Numbered from the stretch's first letter, positions 37,892 through 48,327 are shown. The stretch is 64,000 bases of DNA from Pedobacter hiemivivus (GCF_004331685.1 NZ_SJSM01000008.1:124001-188000); one strand, 5' to 3'. Notes: generated by a model from the letters alone, not told the origin. Made by a program: numbers and translations.

Positions 37892-40800
37892 ATGAACTTT
37901 TACGATCATTTTGTGCATCGGCTGAAAGGCTATGTACCCAAATTAATGCTGATTATGAAACTAACCCTTGTTTTAATGATCACCGCTTTTCTGCAATTCT
38001 CATTTGCTGCAAGCGCACAGAAAGTTACCCTTCAGGAAAAGAATACTCCTCTTGAAAAGGTATTTAAAAAAATCAGGCTGCAAACAGGCTATAACATTAT
38101 ATGGAATCAGGCTTTATTAAAAAAGACACAGCCAGTAAGTGTTAATATTAAAGATGTAGACCTGGAACAGGCGATGGATATGGTGCTGGAAGACCAGGAT
38201 TTGAGTTTTGTCATTAAGAATAAAACCATTATTGTCCAGGAAAAAGAGGAGGTAATGCCCAAGCTTCCCGTTGTAGATGTAATAGAGATTAAAGGAAAAG
38301 TAACCGATGAGAAAGGACTGCCAATACCCGGCGTAACTGTTAAAGTTAAGTCGACAGGTAAAGTTGTGATTACAGATCCTAATGGTAATTATGTCCTGCA
38401 GACCGAACAACAGGCTGTATTGGTGTTTTCTTATATCGGCTTTAAATCAATTGAAGAGCAAGTTAACGACCGTAAGGTCATTAATATTGTATTGCTCGAA
38501 GATTTAGGTCAACTGAAGGAAGTGGTCGTTACTGCATTGGGGATTAGTAAAGACAGTAAAAAGATTGGTTACGCAGTAACCAGTGTAAAAGGAGATCTGC
38601 TAAACCAGGCTAAGGAACCTAACGTGGCGAATAGTTTAACCGGTAGAGTAGCCGGATTAAATGTAAGTGGAGTAAGTAGTGGGCCCGGTTCATCCGCAAG
38701 AATTTTGATTAGAGGAGTATCCAATTTTTCGTCTTCTTCAAGCCCTTTATTTGTGATTGATGGCGTGCCGATGGATAATACTCAAAAGGGTTCTCCAGGG
38801 GTGTATGGCGGTCAGGATATGGGGGATGGGATTTCGAGTATCAATCCAGACGATATTGAGACCGTAACGGTATTAAATGGATCTTCTGCTTCAGCACTAT
38901 ACGGTGCCAGAGCCGCCAATGGTGTGATACAGATTACCACCAAAAGTGGCAAAGGACAAAAGGGCATTGGTGTAGAATACAGTGGCAACTTTAGTCTAAA
39001 CAGCATTGTTGATAATACAAACTATCAGAAAGCCTATGGTCAGGGATTGGATGGAAAAATACCCTTGACTAGTGCCGACCTTGTGGGGGCCAGTTTAAAT
39101 AGTTGGGGTGGAAAACTGACTGGAGAATTAGCGCTTGGACAGGATGGAAAAATGCATCCTTATTTACCAGTAGAAAACCAGTTGGATAAATTTTACCGTG
39201 ATGCACCCGCATTCTCAAACACACTGGCATTTTTAAATGGCGGAGAAAAAGGAAATATGCGGTTGTCGCTTTCACAAACAAACAACCAATCTGTTATTCC
39301 GAACAGCGGTTTGAAACGGTATTCAGGAAACCTGAACATCAATCAGGAACTCATCAGTAAGTTAAAGCTGACCGCTATGGTTAATTTTTTAAATGAAGAT
39401 GTAAAACTGCGACCTAACCTGGGCGACATGAGTCGGAACCCCAATTTTACAATGGGATTGCTACCTCCTAATGTGAGTCCTGATTATCTAAAAGTAATTT
39501 ATAATCCTGATGGAGATCTCGAAAACCACCTGGGTAACGGTGGTTATATTCCTAATCCATGGTTTGTGGTAGAAAAAGTAACGTCTAATACGCGTAGAAA
39601 ACGTTTGATTTCTTCTACCGCATTGCGTTACGATTTTACCAGCGAATTGTATATCCAGACGCGTATGGGCTATGATTATATCGCCGACCATACATTAAAG
39701 ATAGAACCTTTGGGAATTGGTTATAATCCGAAAGGAAAACTGGAAGATCTCTCTGACGCGACAACCACAGAGATGAACTTAGATGTTTTGGCTGGTTATA
39801 GCAAAAAACTCGTGACCGATTTAAGTATGGATGTGGCAGTAGGTGGAAACATCCGTAAATTTAATTATGAAAAGGTAGGTATCTCCGGTTCTCAATGGAA
39901 AAGTGCCGATTTCTATGTGCCCTCTAACTTAACTACTTTATTGGCACTATACCCATCGCCAAACCGATCACAAACTAATTCGGCTTATTATACATTAGAT
40001 TTTAACTATAAAAATTACCTTACCTTAAGTAATACAGGTCGTTATGATAGGTTTAGTACCACTACTAAAGGGGTATTTACACCCTCAGTTAGTGCTAGTT
40101 TTGTGTTTACAAACCTGATTCAAATTCCTGCGCTAACTTTTGGAAAGCTAAGGTTGGCTTATGCCAAGACAAGCGGCGAGGCTTTACCTTTTAGAAATGC
40201 CAAATACTATGTGCCTGTTTCCGGAGAAGCCGATGGTAAACCCTATGCAAATCTAAACTTAGAAATTTTACCTGAAGACTTAAATCCATATACCATGCAG
40301 GAGCTGGAAGCTGGTTTAGAGTTAAAAGGACTGAAAGGGCGGTTTGGATTGGTAGCATCTTATTTTGCGCGTAAAACAAAGGATGAATTGGTTTCACAGC
40401 AAATCAGTCTGGCCTCTGGAGGATATAGATCGACTTATATTCCCCTGGGGTCCACACAAAACCGCGGATTGGAGTTAACCTTGAATGGTATGCCTATACA
40501 ACAGCGTGATTTTAGCTGGGATGTTTCCTTTAACTTTACCTTGGTTAACAATAAACTCCTGAACATCGATGGGATAACTACAAGAATCCAAAATGCAGAT
40601 GAAGGACAGTATAGGCCAACAGTTGGGCCATACGCTAACGGTGCAGGTGTATTTGGTGTAGTCGGTTTACCACTTGCCCAGATCATGACTTATGATTATA
40701 AATATGATGCCAATGGCAATATCATCGTTGGTAATACAGATGGTATACCTTTAAGGGGAACTGACTTAAAACCTATGGGCTCAGGCCTGCCTAAATATTA

Positions 40801-41311
40801 CGGAGGTTTAAATAACAATTTCGTTTATAAGTCCTTTAATTTATCCTTCCTGATTGATTACCGTTTTGGAAATAAAGTGCTTTCGGCAACGGATTTCCTG
40901 AGTATGTATTACGGACTAAATAAAAAGACCCTTGAAGGAAGAGAAAATGGTATCGTGGTAAAAGGGGTAACAGAGGATGGAAAAGAGAATACAAAGGTGG
41001 TAAGTGCACAAGATTATTATCCTGGTCTGGTAAGAAACGTTTCGTCAGTTACTGTGTTTGATGGTAGCTTTATTAAGCTCCGTCAGATTACTATGGGTTA
41101 TAATCTGCCATCAAGCTTCTTGAAAAACAGTCCACTAGCTTCGGTTAACATCAGCTTTGCGGCGCGTAACCTGCTTACTTTGATGAAGCATACTGAAAAT
41201 TTTGATCCTGAAGATACCTTCTCATCATTAACAGGAAACGCAGGTTTAGAAGGTGCAGGCTTGCCACAAACACGTAATTATGGATTGAGTTTAAACATTA
41301 AGCTAAAATAG
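37892..41311 (+). CDS. SusC/RagA TonB-dependent transporter with STN signalling domain
   Basis: This 1139-residue outer-membrane importer takes up oligosaccharides with its SusD partner. A signal sequence ends near residue 42 (FSFAASAQ). An STN domain follows (about 48-116, NTPLEKVFKKIRLQTGYNII), then a carboxypeptidase-regulatory-like domain (132-202, GKVTDEKGLPIPGVTVKV), the TonB-box region LKEVVVTALG, the plug (GRVAGLNVSG, ILIRGVSNFSSSSSPLFVID) and a 22-strand barrel. The N-terminal extension before the signal helix is common in Pedobacter-type SusC proteins, so the first ATG is kept. The STN domain links it to the upstream FecR/sigma pair. Confidence 0.95.
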   Translation: MNFYDHFVHRLKGYVPKLMLIMKLTLVLMITAFLQFSFAASAQKVTLQEKNTPLEKVFKKIRLQTGYNIIWNQALLKKTQPVSVNIKDVDLEQAMDMVLEDQDLSFVIKNKTIIVQEKEEVMPKLPVVDVIEIKGKVTDEKGLPIPGVTVKVKSTGKVVITDPNGNYVLQTEQQAVLVFSYIGFKSIEEQVNDRKVINIVLLEDLGQLKEVVVTALGISKDSKKIGYAVTSVKGDLLNQAKEPNVANSLTGRVAGLNVSGVSSGPGSSARILIRGVSNFSSSSSPLFVIDGVPMDNTQKGSPGVYGGQDMGDGISSINPDDIETVTVLNGSSASALYGARAANGVIQITTKSGKGQKGIGVEYSGNFSLNSIVDNTNYQKAYGQGLDGKIPLTSADLVGASLNSWGGKLTGELALGQDGKMHPYLPVENQLDKFYRDAPAFSNTLAFLNGGEKGNMRLSLSQTNNQSVIPNSGLKRYSGNLNINQELISKLKLTAMVNFLNEDVKLRPNLGDMSRNPNFTMGLLPPNVSPDYLKVIYNPDGDLENHLGNGGYIPNPWFVVEKVTSNTRRKRLISSTALRYDFTSELYIQTRMGYDYIADHTLKIEPLGIGYNPKGKLEDLSDATTTEMNLDVLAGYSKKLVTDLSMDVAVGGNIRKFNYEKVGISGSQWKSADFYVPSNLTTLLALYPSPNRSQTNSAYYTLDFNYKNYLTLSNTGRYDRFSTTTKGVFTPSVSASFVFTNLIQIPALTFGKLRLAYAKTSGEALPFRNAKYYVPVSGEADGKPYANLNLEILPEDLNPYTMQELEAGLELKGLKGRFGLVASYFARKTKDELVSQQISLASGGYRSTYIPLGSTQNRGLELTLNGMPIQQRDFSWDVSFNFTLVNNKLLNIDGITTRIQNADEGQYRPTVGPYANGAGVFGVVGLPLAQIMTYDYKYDANGNIIVGNTDGIPLRGTDLKPMGSGLPKYYGGLNNNFVYKSFNLSFLIDYRFGNKVLSATDFLSMYYGLNKKTLEGRENGIVVKGVTEDGKENTKVVSAQDYYPGLVRNVSSVTVFDGSFIKLRQITMGYNLPSSFLKNSPLASVNISFAARNLLTLMKHTENFDPEDTFSSLTGNAGLEGAGLPQTRNYGLSLNIKLK

Positions 41312-41341
41312 TTTAGTAGCTAAAAGTTAAAAAATAAAAGG

Positions 41342-42952
41342 ATGAAAAATATAATTTTTTATTTATGCCTGATGGCAGTCCTAACCACTGGTTGTACTAA
41401 AGGGTTTCAGGAATTGAACCGTGATCCTACGAAGGCCAATGAGGACAATATGGACCCCAATAATCTGTTCACGGCAGGACAGTTGAATTATGGGAACATT
41501 ACAGAATTTCAATTGTATGAACTGGCGCCAATGGTACAGGTACTGGCTTCTACCGCGATACAGACTTCATACAGTGCGGGAGATAAATACAGTTCACAAC
41601 TGTTTTCGTACAACGACCGCTTTTTTGATGATGGACAAACTGCAGCAGGCTTGTTTGCCGAAGCTCAATCGCTTGCAGAAAAAAAGGATCCTGATAAATA
41701 TGCTAACCTGATCCAGGTTAGTCGCATTATGCGTGTGATGGCTATGCAACGCATTACAGATGTTTACGGTGATATTCCCTATTTTCAGAAAAATGGCACC
41801 CTGTATCCAAAGTATGATTTGCAGGCAGATATTTACAAAGATATGCTGGCTACACTAGAGGATGCCGCGGAAAAACTGGATCCAAAAAAAGATAAAGTTG
41901 CTGGCGATATGTTTTATGATGGCGATACAGAGAAATGGAAAAGGTTAAGCTATTCGTTTATGTTGAGAGTGGCTATGCGTCTAACCAAGGCAGATCCGGC
42001 TACAGCACGTCTGTATGCGGAGAAGACAAAAGATAAAACCTTCAAGGATTTTACAGACAATGCCATTTTGAAATTTGATGGAAACGCCGATGAGCGTAAA
42101 AATAAATCTGCAAACTCCTGGTTTGGGGATGCAGTTACCTTTGGACAGGTAAGATGGTCTAAAACATTCATCGATTTCATGAAAAATAGCGACGACCCAA
42201 GGCTTTACCTGATTACCGAGAAAGCAGACACAGGTATGAGGTATAACAATGATTTAAGCAGACCTGCGCTTGGTTATACAAAAGTAAATCCGGCCCCTCC
42301 GGGAAAAATTAATGAAGTACCTATGGGGATGCCGAATGGTTATGATATAAATGGTGTGCGCAGCATAGAAACTGCAGCTGCTTATCCTGGTGCAACAGGG
42401 ACTAAGGACAACGTTTCTCCTCTGGGTAATTATGCCAGACCTTTAGCCCGGGTATTTGCCCAGCCAAACTTTCCTTCATTTGTGATTACTTATGCTGAAA
42501 CGGAATTGTTGCTGGCCGAAGCTAAGGTAAGAGGCTGGGATGTTGGGACGGTTTCGGCACAAGATCATTATAAAAATGGGCTTGTGTTTGCGATGAAATC
42601 ATTAGAACAGTTAAATGGAATGTTAACTATGGGTGGAGAAGTGGAAACTTTTGCCAATGCACATCCACTGGATGAAAGTTCTCAGGCAAAGGCTTTGGAG
42701 ATGATCAATTCGCAATATTGGGTGGCTACATTGTTCGATTTTGTGGAAACCTGGGCCAACTATCGCCGCAGTGGTTATCCAATACTTACACCGGTAAACT
42801 ACCCGGGCAACCGAACAAATGGTGTGATACCACGCAGACTGAATTATCCGAATAGAGAAGCTGCCTACAACTCTGTGAATTATAATGACGCTGTAGGCCG
42901 TTTGGGTGGTAACGATCTGGATCTGACTAAAAGGGTTTGGTGGGATAAATAA
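41342..42952 (+). CDS. SusD-like outer-membrane lipoprotein (SusD_like-2 type)
   Basis: This 536-residue lipoprotein has a lipobox at TTGC (Cys18) and the SusD-like family start FQELNRDPTKANEDN. It carries helical TPR-like blocks (RIMRVMAMQRITDVYGDIPY, TYAETELLLAEAKVRG) and the C-terminal pattern of the SusD_like-2 group, distinct from classical RagB/SusD. It caps the SusC barrel at the cell surface and binds glycan. It follows susC by 30 bases and is co-transcribed. Confidence 0.93.
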   Translation: MKNIIFYLCLMAVLTTGCTKGFQELNRDPTKANEDNMDPNNLFTAGQLNYGNITEFQLYELAPMVQVLASTAIQTSYSAGDKYSSQLFSYNDRFFDDGQTAAGLFAEAQSLAEKKDPDKYANLIQVSRIMRVMAMQRITDVYGDIPYFQKNGTLYPKYDLQADIYKDMLATLEDAAEKLDPKKDKVAGDMFYDGDTEKWKRLSYSFMLRVAMRLTKADPATARLYAEKTKDKTFKDFTDNAILKFDGNADERKNKSANSWFGDAVTFGQVRWSKTFIDFMKNSDDPRLYLITEKADTGMRYNNDLSRPALGYTKVNPAPPGKINEVPMGMPNGYDINGVRSIETAAAYPGATGTKDNVSPLGNYARPLARVFAQPNFPSFVITYAETELLLAEAKVRGWDVGTVSAQDHYKNGLVFAMKSLEQLNGMLTMGGEVETFANAHPLDESSQAKALEMINSQYWVATLFDFVETWANYRRSGYPILTPVNYPGNRTNGVIPRRLNYPNREAAYNSVNYNDAVGRLGGNDLDLTKRVWWDK

Positions 42953-42982
42953 CAAGATTTGAACTTTTAAATGATATTAATC

Positions 42983-44023
42983 ATGAAAAATATATATCTA
43001 ATGGCTTTTTTATTGATGATCATGGTATCATCCTGCCGCAAAATAAAAACAGAACAGGCCTTTCCGGAAATCAAAGATCAGTTGGAAACCCAGCAAGATG
43101 TTTGGACAGCCGAGAGAATTGAGCAGATTGCGAAGCAAAAAAAGGATTCTATAGACCGGGCAAAGATTGACAAGCCCAATGAAGTAGATCCTAATTCGTT
43201 GATGAATAAAAAGAACATTTTAATCGCTTACGTGGAAGTAAATAACAGGGCTTTTAAAAATGTAACCTGCTTTTTAAATGATGAAGGAAAGCCGGTAATT
43301 GACTTGGCTTGGGTGTTTGCACCGAATATCAATATCAACTCCGGAACAAAGAAAGCATATATCACCTACAACAAGCAAGTACAGGGATTGATTAACAAAG
43401 GATATATCAGATATGTGCAGAGTAAGGGGATTAAAGTGGGAATGACACTATTGGGTAACCACGACAACGCAGGTTTCAGAAATTTTAAAAACCTGGAGGA
43501 GGCTACAGATTTTGCACAACACGTAGCCATAGAGGTACGCCGCTTAGGACTTGATGCAATAGACTTTGATGATGAATACTCAGAAAATCCATCATGGGCC
43601 AATAATGAATCTTTCGTGATGGTGGTTTCGGAAATTAAACGATTGTTGCCTGATAAGTTTGTACACTGCTATATTTTTGGTGGCGCTTCAGCTTCAAGTT
43701 ATAAAGGAAAACGGATGGGGGATGTTGCAGATGCAGGTGCTTCTGCATTTTATCCGCAAACGCCTTCACCTGGATCAGCAGGATTTCCTATAGAGCGACT
43801 TTTTCCTAGTACCAAACCTTTTTCGGGTGGTGGATACCCTGAAGCAACACTCCGGTCGCTAATGGCACAAGGTTATAAAGGTATTATGATGTTCGATTTT
43901 AATATGTTCCCAAACAATTACCTGGATATATTAAAAGGCTATGTAAAAGGAGTTAAAGAACAAAATGTAATAGAGATACCAGGTTGCGTTGATCGTCGTG
44001 AAAGTGATGATGTAAACCTATAA
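42983..44023 (+). CDS. GH18 endo-beta-N-acetylglucosaminidase-like lipoprotein (EndoH-like)
   Basis: This protein of about 346 residues has a lipobox MVSSC (Cys18), then a TIM-barrel with the GH18 catalytic motif DxxDxDxE in LDAIDFDDEYSE (acid Glu at residue 198). The same stretch in EndoH reads very similarly (VDFDDEYAE). ILIAYVEVNNRAF and GIKVGMTLLGNHDN fit the endo-enzyme subgroup. Such enzymes cut between the two core GlcNAc residues of N-glycans. A lipoprotein in a Sus locus is probably surface exposed. An ATG at 42971 is four codons upstream. Exact glycan preference cannot be told. Confidence 0.85.
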   Translation: MKNIYLMAFLLMIMVSSCRKIKTEQAFPEIKDQLETQQDVWTAERIEQIAKQKKDSIDRAKIDKPNEVDPNSLMNKKNILIAYVEVNNRAFKNVTCFLNDEGKPVIDLAWVFAPNININSGTKKAYITYNKQVQGLINKGYIRYVQSKGIKVGMTLLGNHDNAGFRNFKNLEEATDFAQHVAIEVRRLGLDAIDFDDEYSENPSWANNESFVMVVSEIKRLLPDKFVHCYIFGGASASSYKGKRMGDVADAGASAFYPQTPSPGSAGFPIERLFPSTKPFSGGGYPEATLRSLMAQGYKGIMMFDFNMFPNNYLDILKGYVKGVKEQNVIEIPGCVDRRESDDVNL

Positions 44024-44078
44024 CCGCGCATTTACTAAAAGATATAAACACGTTTTTATACAGTTTAAACTAATTACT

Positions 44079-47000
44079 ATGAATACAAAATTCATAAGGA
44101 TATGCATTTTTATAGGCCTCTTTTTGCAAACTACTGCAATGATGGCACAAAGAAATGTATTCAGGGCGGCGAATGCAACGATCACCGCCTCCTTACCCCT
44201 CAGCTCTGGGGCAATTGCGAACCTTAATGATGGTAGCACTACAACTACAGCCTTTTTTAACAGGCCTGCCTCTAGTACCTTAGAGCTCACCATTGTTTGT
44301 GCTAAACCCGAAAGAGTAGAAGATTATACCATCAACTTTACTACTGCAACTTTTTCGGCAAGGGATATTACCTTTTTTGGCTCTCAGAATGGAACCACCT
44401 GGACCTTATTGGATACAAAAACGGGACCTCTGGTAACCATCAATTCCGTTTTTACCAATGTCAATAGTTATACTTATTACAAGTATGTATTTACCAACTT
44501 TAACACCACAACAATAAGGATTTCGGAAATATCGGGCTTTGGTACCGAAATTCTTGCGCCTATTCTAACCACAACGCCTGGGGCAACAGGAAACCTGGGG
44601 ATGCTGAGTTGGACTCAGGAAATAAGAGGCACAGGAGAGTATGAAATTCAACGTTCATCACCGGGGAGTAGTCTTGCCTTGATCAAGACAGTCGCTCAAT
44701 CGGTATTGTCGTTGCAAGAGGATACGCTGAAAAGAAATACTACTTATTTTTATAAGGTTAGGGTGAAAAAGGGTAGTGTATTTGGCCCATATTCAGAAAT
44801 AAAGGAATTGATCACCACCGATGATAAGTTGGTTAATAAACCTACACTTACCGGTACGGCCTCTTTAACAACCAGCACAACAGCTAATTTAAACTGGAGC
44901 CTCCCTATGGGAGGTCCGGGAACCTTCACGCTGGAAAGATCGCTAAACGGGACTGATTTTACACTTTTGAAAACCCTGGATAAAGCTGTAAATACTTTTG
45001 CCGATACAACGCTAACCCACAACACCAGTTATTGGTATCGTGTGATTGGAAAAAATGACATCTCTTCTTCGCCTTATTCTGATGCGATTAAAATAACAAC
45101 GATAAATGACGCGCTTTTAACTGCTCCTGTAATGCAGGCAACTGCCCCTACAGGGACCCAGGCCGTTTTATCATGGAACCTTGCTTTTAATACCAAGGGA
45201 GGCTTTGAAGTGGAAAAATCGACTGATGGAACCAACTTCACCTTGATGGGTAAGTTTGATAAAGCGGTTATTACGTACACAGAAGAATCTTTGAAACCCA
45301 ATACTCCTTACTGGTACCGGGTAAGGGCTTTTAATTATATAGGTAAGTCACCGTATTCCACTCCAGTAAAGATAACTACCAATGGTATTAAAGGCTTGCC
45401 TGCAGATATTACCGATGACGGGGGCGCGCTGACAGTTACTGCGGATAATAGTGGCGGAGCAAATGCAGCTGAGGGATCTTCAAAATTTATTGATAACAAT
45501 ATTTCAACCAAATGGCTGGTATTCAATGCGCAGGTAGGACAAAGTTTATCGGCAGTATATGCACCAAAGGGAGCTTATATTGTAACCGGTTATACTTTAA
45601 GCACAGCTAATGATTCACCTGCTCGTGACCCCAAAGACTGGCGTTTTGAAGGCTCGGATGACAATGCCGCCTGGACAGTACTGGATACCCGCACAAATCA
45701 GCTTGGAGCAGCAGCAGAAAGAATAACAACTTACAGTTATTCTATTGCGAACCCTGGAACTAAAGCTTTTAAATTTTACCGTATAGCTTTTACATCGAAC
45801 AACAACTCTACCGATATTGTGAGATACCAGATCGCAGAGTGGCAGATTCTGGGCCTCGACCCAGGCTCTCCGGATATTCCTACTAATTTAGCCGTTACTG
45901 CAAGTAGCACTAATACCATTAGCTTAAGTTGGGCGCAGGATAAAACGATACCTGTGAAAGGGTTTATCTTGCAACGTTCAGTAGATGGATTGTTTTTTGA
46001 AGCCATTGATACCCTGGAAAGTACAGCTACGAGTTTTATAGACCGTAATCTGTATGATGGAGCCAATTATTATTATCGTTTAAATGCAATAGGTGATAGA
46101 CCTACAGCAGTATCGGCCTGGTCTAACGTGGCCATGGGCAAAACGACGGCTACGGATGGACTGCCTTTAACGCCGGCTTACCTGATGGCGATTGCGGTGG
46201 GCGAAAAAGAAATTAAATTACAATGGACTGATCGTTCGACAGATGAAACGGGTTTCCTACTAGAAAGATCACAGGATAATGTCTTATTTGAAGAACTTAA
46301 AACTTTAGCCCCTAACACCAGCACCTTTGTTGATGCTTCGGTATGGCCAGCAACTAACTATTATTATAGGATAAGTGCAATCAAAGAAAAAACCAAGTCT
46401 GTCTATTCTAATGTACTTAAAGTACTAACGATGGGTGCAAACTCTGCTCCTTTAAGACCAAATGCAGAGGCGCTGAGCATATGTACCGGAACTGGTGAAT
46501 TTAAACTGGCCATTAACGCGATTTCGCCCGGACCTGGTAATGAAAGTACACAAAAGCTAAAAGTTACGGGGATAAAAGCCGGAGATGAACGAAGCGTCAA
46601 ATTCTTTTCATCGTATTCATTTAATCCTGTAGTGGCGCCGAGTACAATTTTTGGGAAAGATGAAATCCCTACCATAGGTGGGATTGCTAATTTTAGCGTG
46701 ACAACAACCGGGATCGCTGTTCCGGGTGATTCGGCACTGGTGATGCTTACTGTAAAAGATAACGGCGGAACCAATGGATTTGCTTCTGATAGTACTGAAT
46801 TTCTGGTAAAGATTAAGTTTACAACATTAGCCCTAAAAGTAATTTCCGACCAAAAGAACGATACTGTCGCGAGATATGCGGTAGTTAATTTTACCGGTAT
46901 CACTAATTTTCCTGATCAGACCCGTTTTCAATGGGCCGATGCTGAGGGGATTATTGGTAGTCGTAATGGAATTAAGCTGTCGGTAATTCCTAAACGGAAA

Positions 47001-47342
47001 ACCACCTATACCTTAACTGCAACTACGCCAATGGGCTGTACCGCAACAGCCAGCATTACTGTTCTTCCTAAAGACTCGGTGCTACTGGTATCTAATGTCC
47101 TTACACCTAATCAGGATGGTAAAAACGATACCTGGATGGTATGGGGAATTGAAAAGATACCAAATAATGAAGTAAAGGTGATGGATCGCCAAGGGCGTCT
47201 GGTGTTTACCACAAGGAACTATAGAAACGATTGGGATGGTACACATAACGGTGTTGTTTTACCACAAGGTGGATATTATTATGTGATAGAAACAAATGAT
47301 GGTAGGAAAGCTCAGACTGGTGTATTAACGATCATTAAATAA
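44079..47342 (+). CDS. Large surface protein: discoidin and FN3 domains with type B T9SS sorting domain
   Basis: This 1087-residue secreted protein has a signal peptide (ICIFIGLFLQTTAMMAQ), a discoidin-like domain at about 25-158 (SAR, WTLLDTKTGPL), three FN3 repeats (about 160-438, each with the YWYR/YFYK strand), a second discoidin/F5-8C domain at 440-592 (DNNISTKWLVF, DPKDWRFEGSDD), two more FN3 repeats to about 785, Ig-like segments, and a type B gliding-motility C-terminal domain at 1004-1087 (LTPNQDGKNDTW, GGYYYVIET). No catalytic domain is seen, so it is likely a surface glycan-binding or adhesin protein exported by the T9SS with the PorP/SprF protein encoded two bases downstream. Confidence 0.9.
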   Translation: MNTKFIRICIFIGLFLQTTAMMAQRNVFRAANATITASLPLSSGAIANLNDGSTTTTAFFNRPASSTLELTIVCAKPERVEDYTINFTTATFSARDITFFGSQNGTTWTLLDTKTGPLVTINSVFTNVNSYTYYKYVFTNFNTTTIRISEISGFGTEILAPILTTTPGATGNLGMLSWTQEIRGTGEYEIQRSSPGSSLALIKTVAQSVLSLQEDTLKRNTTYFYKVRVKKGSVFGPYSEIKELITTDDKLVNKPTLTGTASLTTSTTANLNWSLPMGGPGTFTLERSLNGTDFTLLKTLDKAVNTFADTTLTHNTSYWYRVIGKNDISSSPYSDAIKITTINDALLTAPVMQATAPTGTQAVLSWNLAFNTKGGFEVEKSTDGTNFTLMGKFDKAVITYTEESLKPNTPYWYRVRAFNYIGKSPYSTPVKITTNGIKGLPADITDDGGALTVTADNSGGANAAEGSSKFIDNNISTKWLVFNAQVGQSLSAVYAPKGAYIVTGYTLSTANDSPARDPKDWRFEGSDDNAAWTVLDTRTNQLGAAAERITTYSYSIANPGTKAFKFYRIAFTSNNNSTDIVRYQIAEWQILGLDPGSPDIPTNLAVTASSTNTISLSWAQDKTIPVKGFILQRSVDGLFFEAIDTLESTATSFIDRNLYDGANYYYRLNAIGDRPTAVSAWSNVAMGKTTATDGLPLTPAYLMAIAVGEKEIKLQWTDRSTDETGFLLERSQDNVLFEELKTLAPNTSTFVDASVWPATNYYYRISAIKEKTKSVYSNVLKVLTMGANSAPLRPNAEALSICTGTGEFKLAINAISPGPGNESTQKLKVTGIKAGDERSVKFFSSYSFNPVVAPSTIFGKDEIPTIGGIANFSVTTTGIAVPGDSALVMLTVKDNGGTNGFASDSTEFLVKIKFTTLALKVISDQKNDTVARYAVVNFTGITNFPDQTRFQWADAEGIIGSRNGIKLSVIPKRKTTYTLTATTPMGCTATASITVLPKDSVLLVSNVLTPNQDGKNDTWMVWGIEKIPNNEVKVMDRQGRLVFTTRNYRNDWDGTHNGVVLPQGGYYYVIETNDGRKAQTGVLTIIK

Positions 47343-47344
47343 AG

Positions 47345-48259
47345 ATGGAAATGAGAAAGCAAATTCAAATCATACTATTTCTGTTGACCATAGGTTTTGG
47401 CTTGCCGATTGGCGTTAATGCCCAGACTGGAAATTTTGGTACAGGATATTTTCAAAATCAATATGTGCTTAACCCTGCAATGGCGGGGTTAAATTCTAAA
47501 GAATTCAATATCAATACGGCATACAATAAGGAATCTACTGCTGTGAGTAACAGCGCCAAAACCATATACATAACTGCTGACTATGGATTGAGTAATGCGG
47601 TAGGACTTGGTGTCAATTTAATAATGGACAATATAGGCGCATTGAGCACCACCAGAATCATGGGTACTTATGCTTACCAGGTAAAACTGAACGAAGATAA
47701 TCAGAGCCTGCATTTTGGTGTATCCGCTGGTGGGGTAAAGGAAAGGTTTAACGCAAATGACATTAGCGGAGATCCTTCTGACGTGTTCCTTTACAATTTT
47801 AATGATCGTAAAATGCAGTTTGAGGCCGATTTTGGTGTAGCTTACCTTCGTGATAGGCTTACGCTTCAAGCCACAGCACCAAACTTTGTTTCTACATTGC
47901 GAGATACAGAAAAAACAATATTGAGTCAGGGTACTTTTGTTGCTTCGGCAGCTTATAAAATAAGCATTGCCGATGGTGGAGATCCCATTAATTTAGAACC
48001 TAAAATTGCTTTTCGCAGTTTTAAAGGCTTAAAAAGTATTATAGATGCTGGCGCAAATGTTGATTTTGTACAAAATACAATCAACCTGTTTGCGTTATAT
48101 CATTCCAATAAAAGCGTAACTGCCGGAATTGGTTTTAAGGTGTTAGGTGCCTTTCAGGTTTCTGGCGCTTACAATTCGGGGAGCGATAATTTTAGCGGTG
48201 GTACTATAGGAAACTCATTTGAATTAGGTTTACGTTTTTACACAAAAGGAAATAAATAA
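47345..48259 (+). CDS. PorP/SprF-family type IX secretion membrane protein
   Basis: This 304-residue outer-membrane beta-barrel protein has a signal peptide ending near GVNAQ, then the family start YFQNQYVLNPAMAGL and GLGVNLIMDNIGALSTTRIM, with a C-terminal strand GNSFELGLRFYTKG. In Flavobacterium, SprF is needed to export SprB, which carries a type B sorting domain. The gene starts two bases after such a cargo gene, so it probably serves that cargo. A leader hairpin lies between it and the next gene. Confidence 0.93.
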   Translation: MEMRKQIQIILFLLTIGFGLPIGVNAQTGNFGTGYFQNQYVLNPAMAGLNSKEFNINTAYNKESTAVSNSAKTIYITADYGLSNAVGLGVNLIMDNIGALSTTRIMGTYAYQVKLNEDNQSLHFGVSAGGVKERFNANDISGDPSDVFLYNFNDRKMQFEADFGVAYLRDRLTLQATAPNFVSTLRDTEKTILSQGTFVASAAYKISIADGGDPINLEPKIAFRSFKGLKSIIDAGANVDFVQNTINLFALYHSNKSVTAGIGFKVLGAFQVSGAYNSGSDNFSGGTIGNSFELGLRFYTKGNK

Positions 48260-48284
48260 GAAAAGATAAAATTCTTGTTCATCA

Positions 48285-48327
48285 TAAAGCCGGGATTCAG
48301 ATGGAATATTCTGGCCCCGGTTTATTT
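48285..48327 (+). terminator. Intra-operon hairpin between porP/sprF and GH92
   Basis: TAAAGCCGGG pairs with CCCCGGTTTA (one bulged G), followed by an AT-rich T-containing run. It may reduce read-through from the porP-like gene into the GH genes. The hairpin covers the first codons of the longest GH92 frame, which argues for the downstream ATG at 48349. Confidence 0.45.

Noticed and set aside
44079-47342. CRISPR-like or DNA tandem repeats in the FN3 protein
   Set aside because: The repetition is at protein-fold level (FN3 domains); the DNA copies are diverged and there are no regular spacers.
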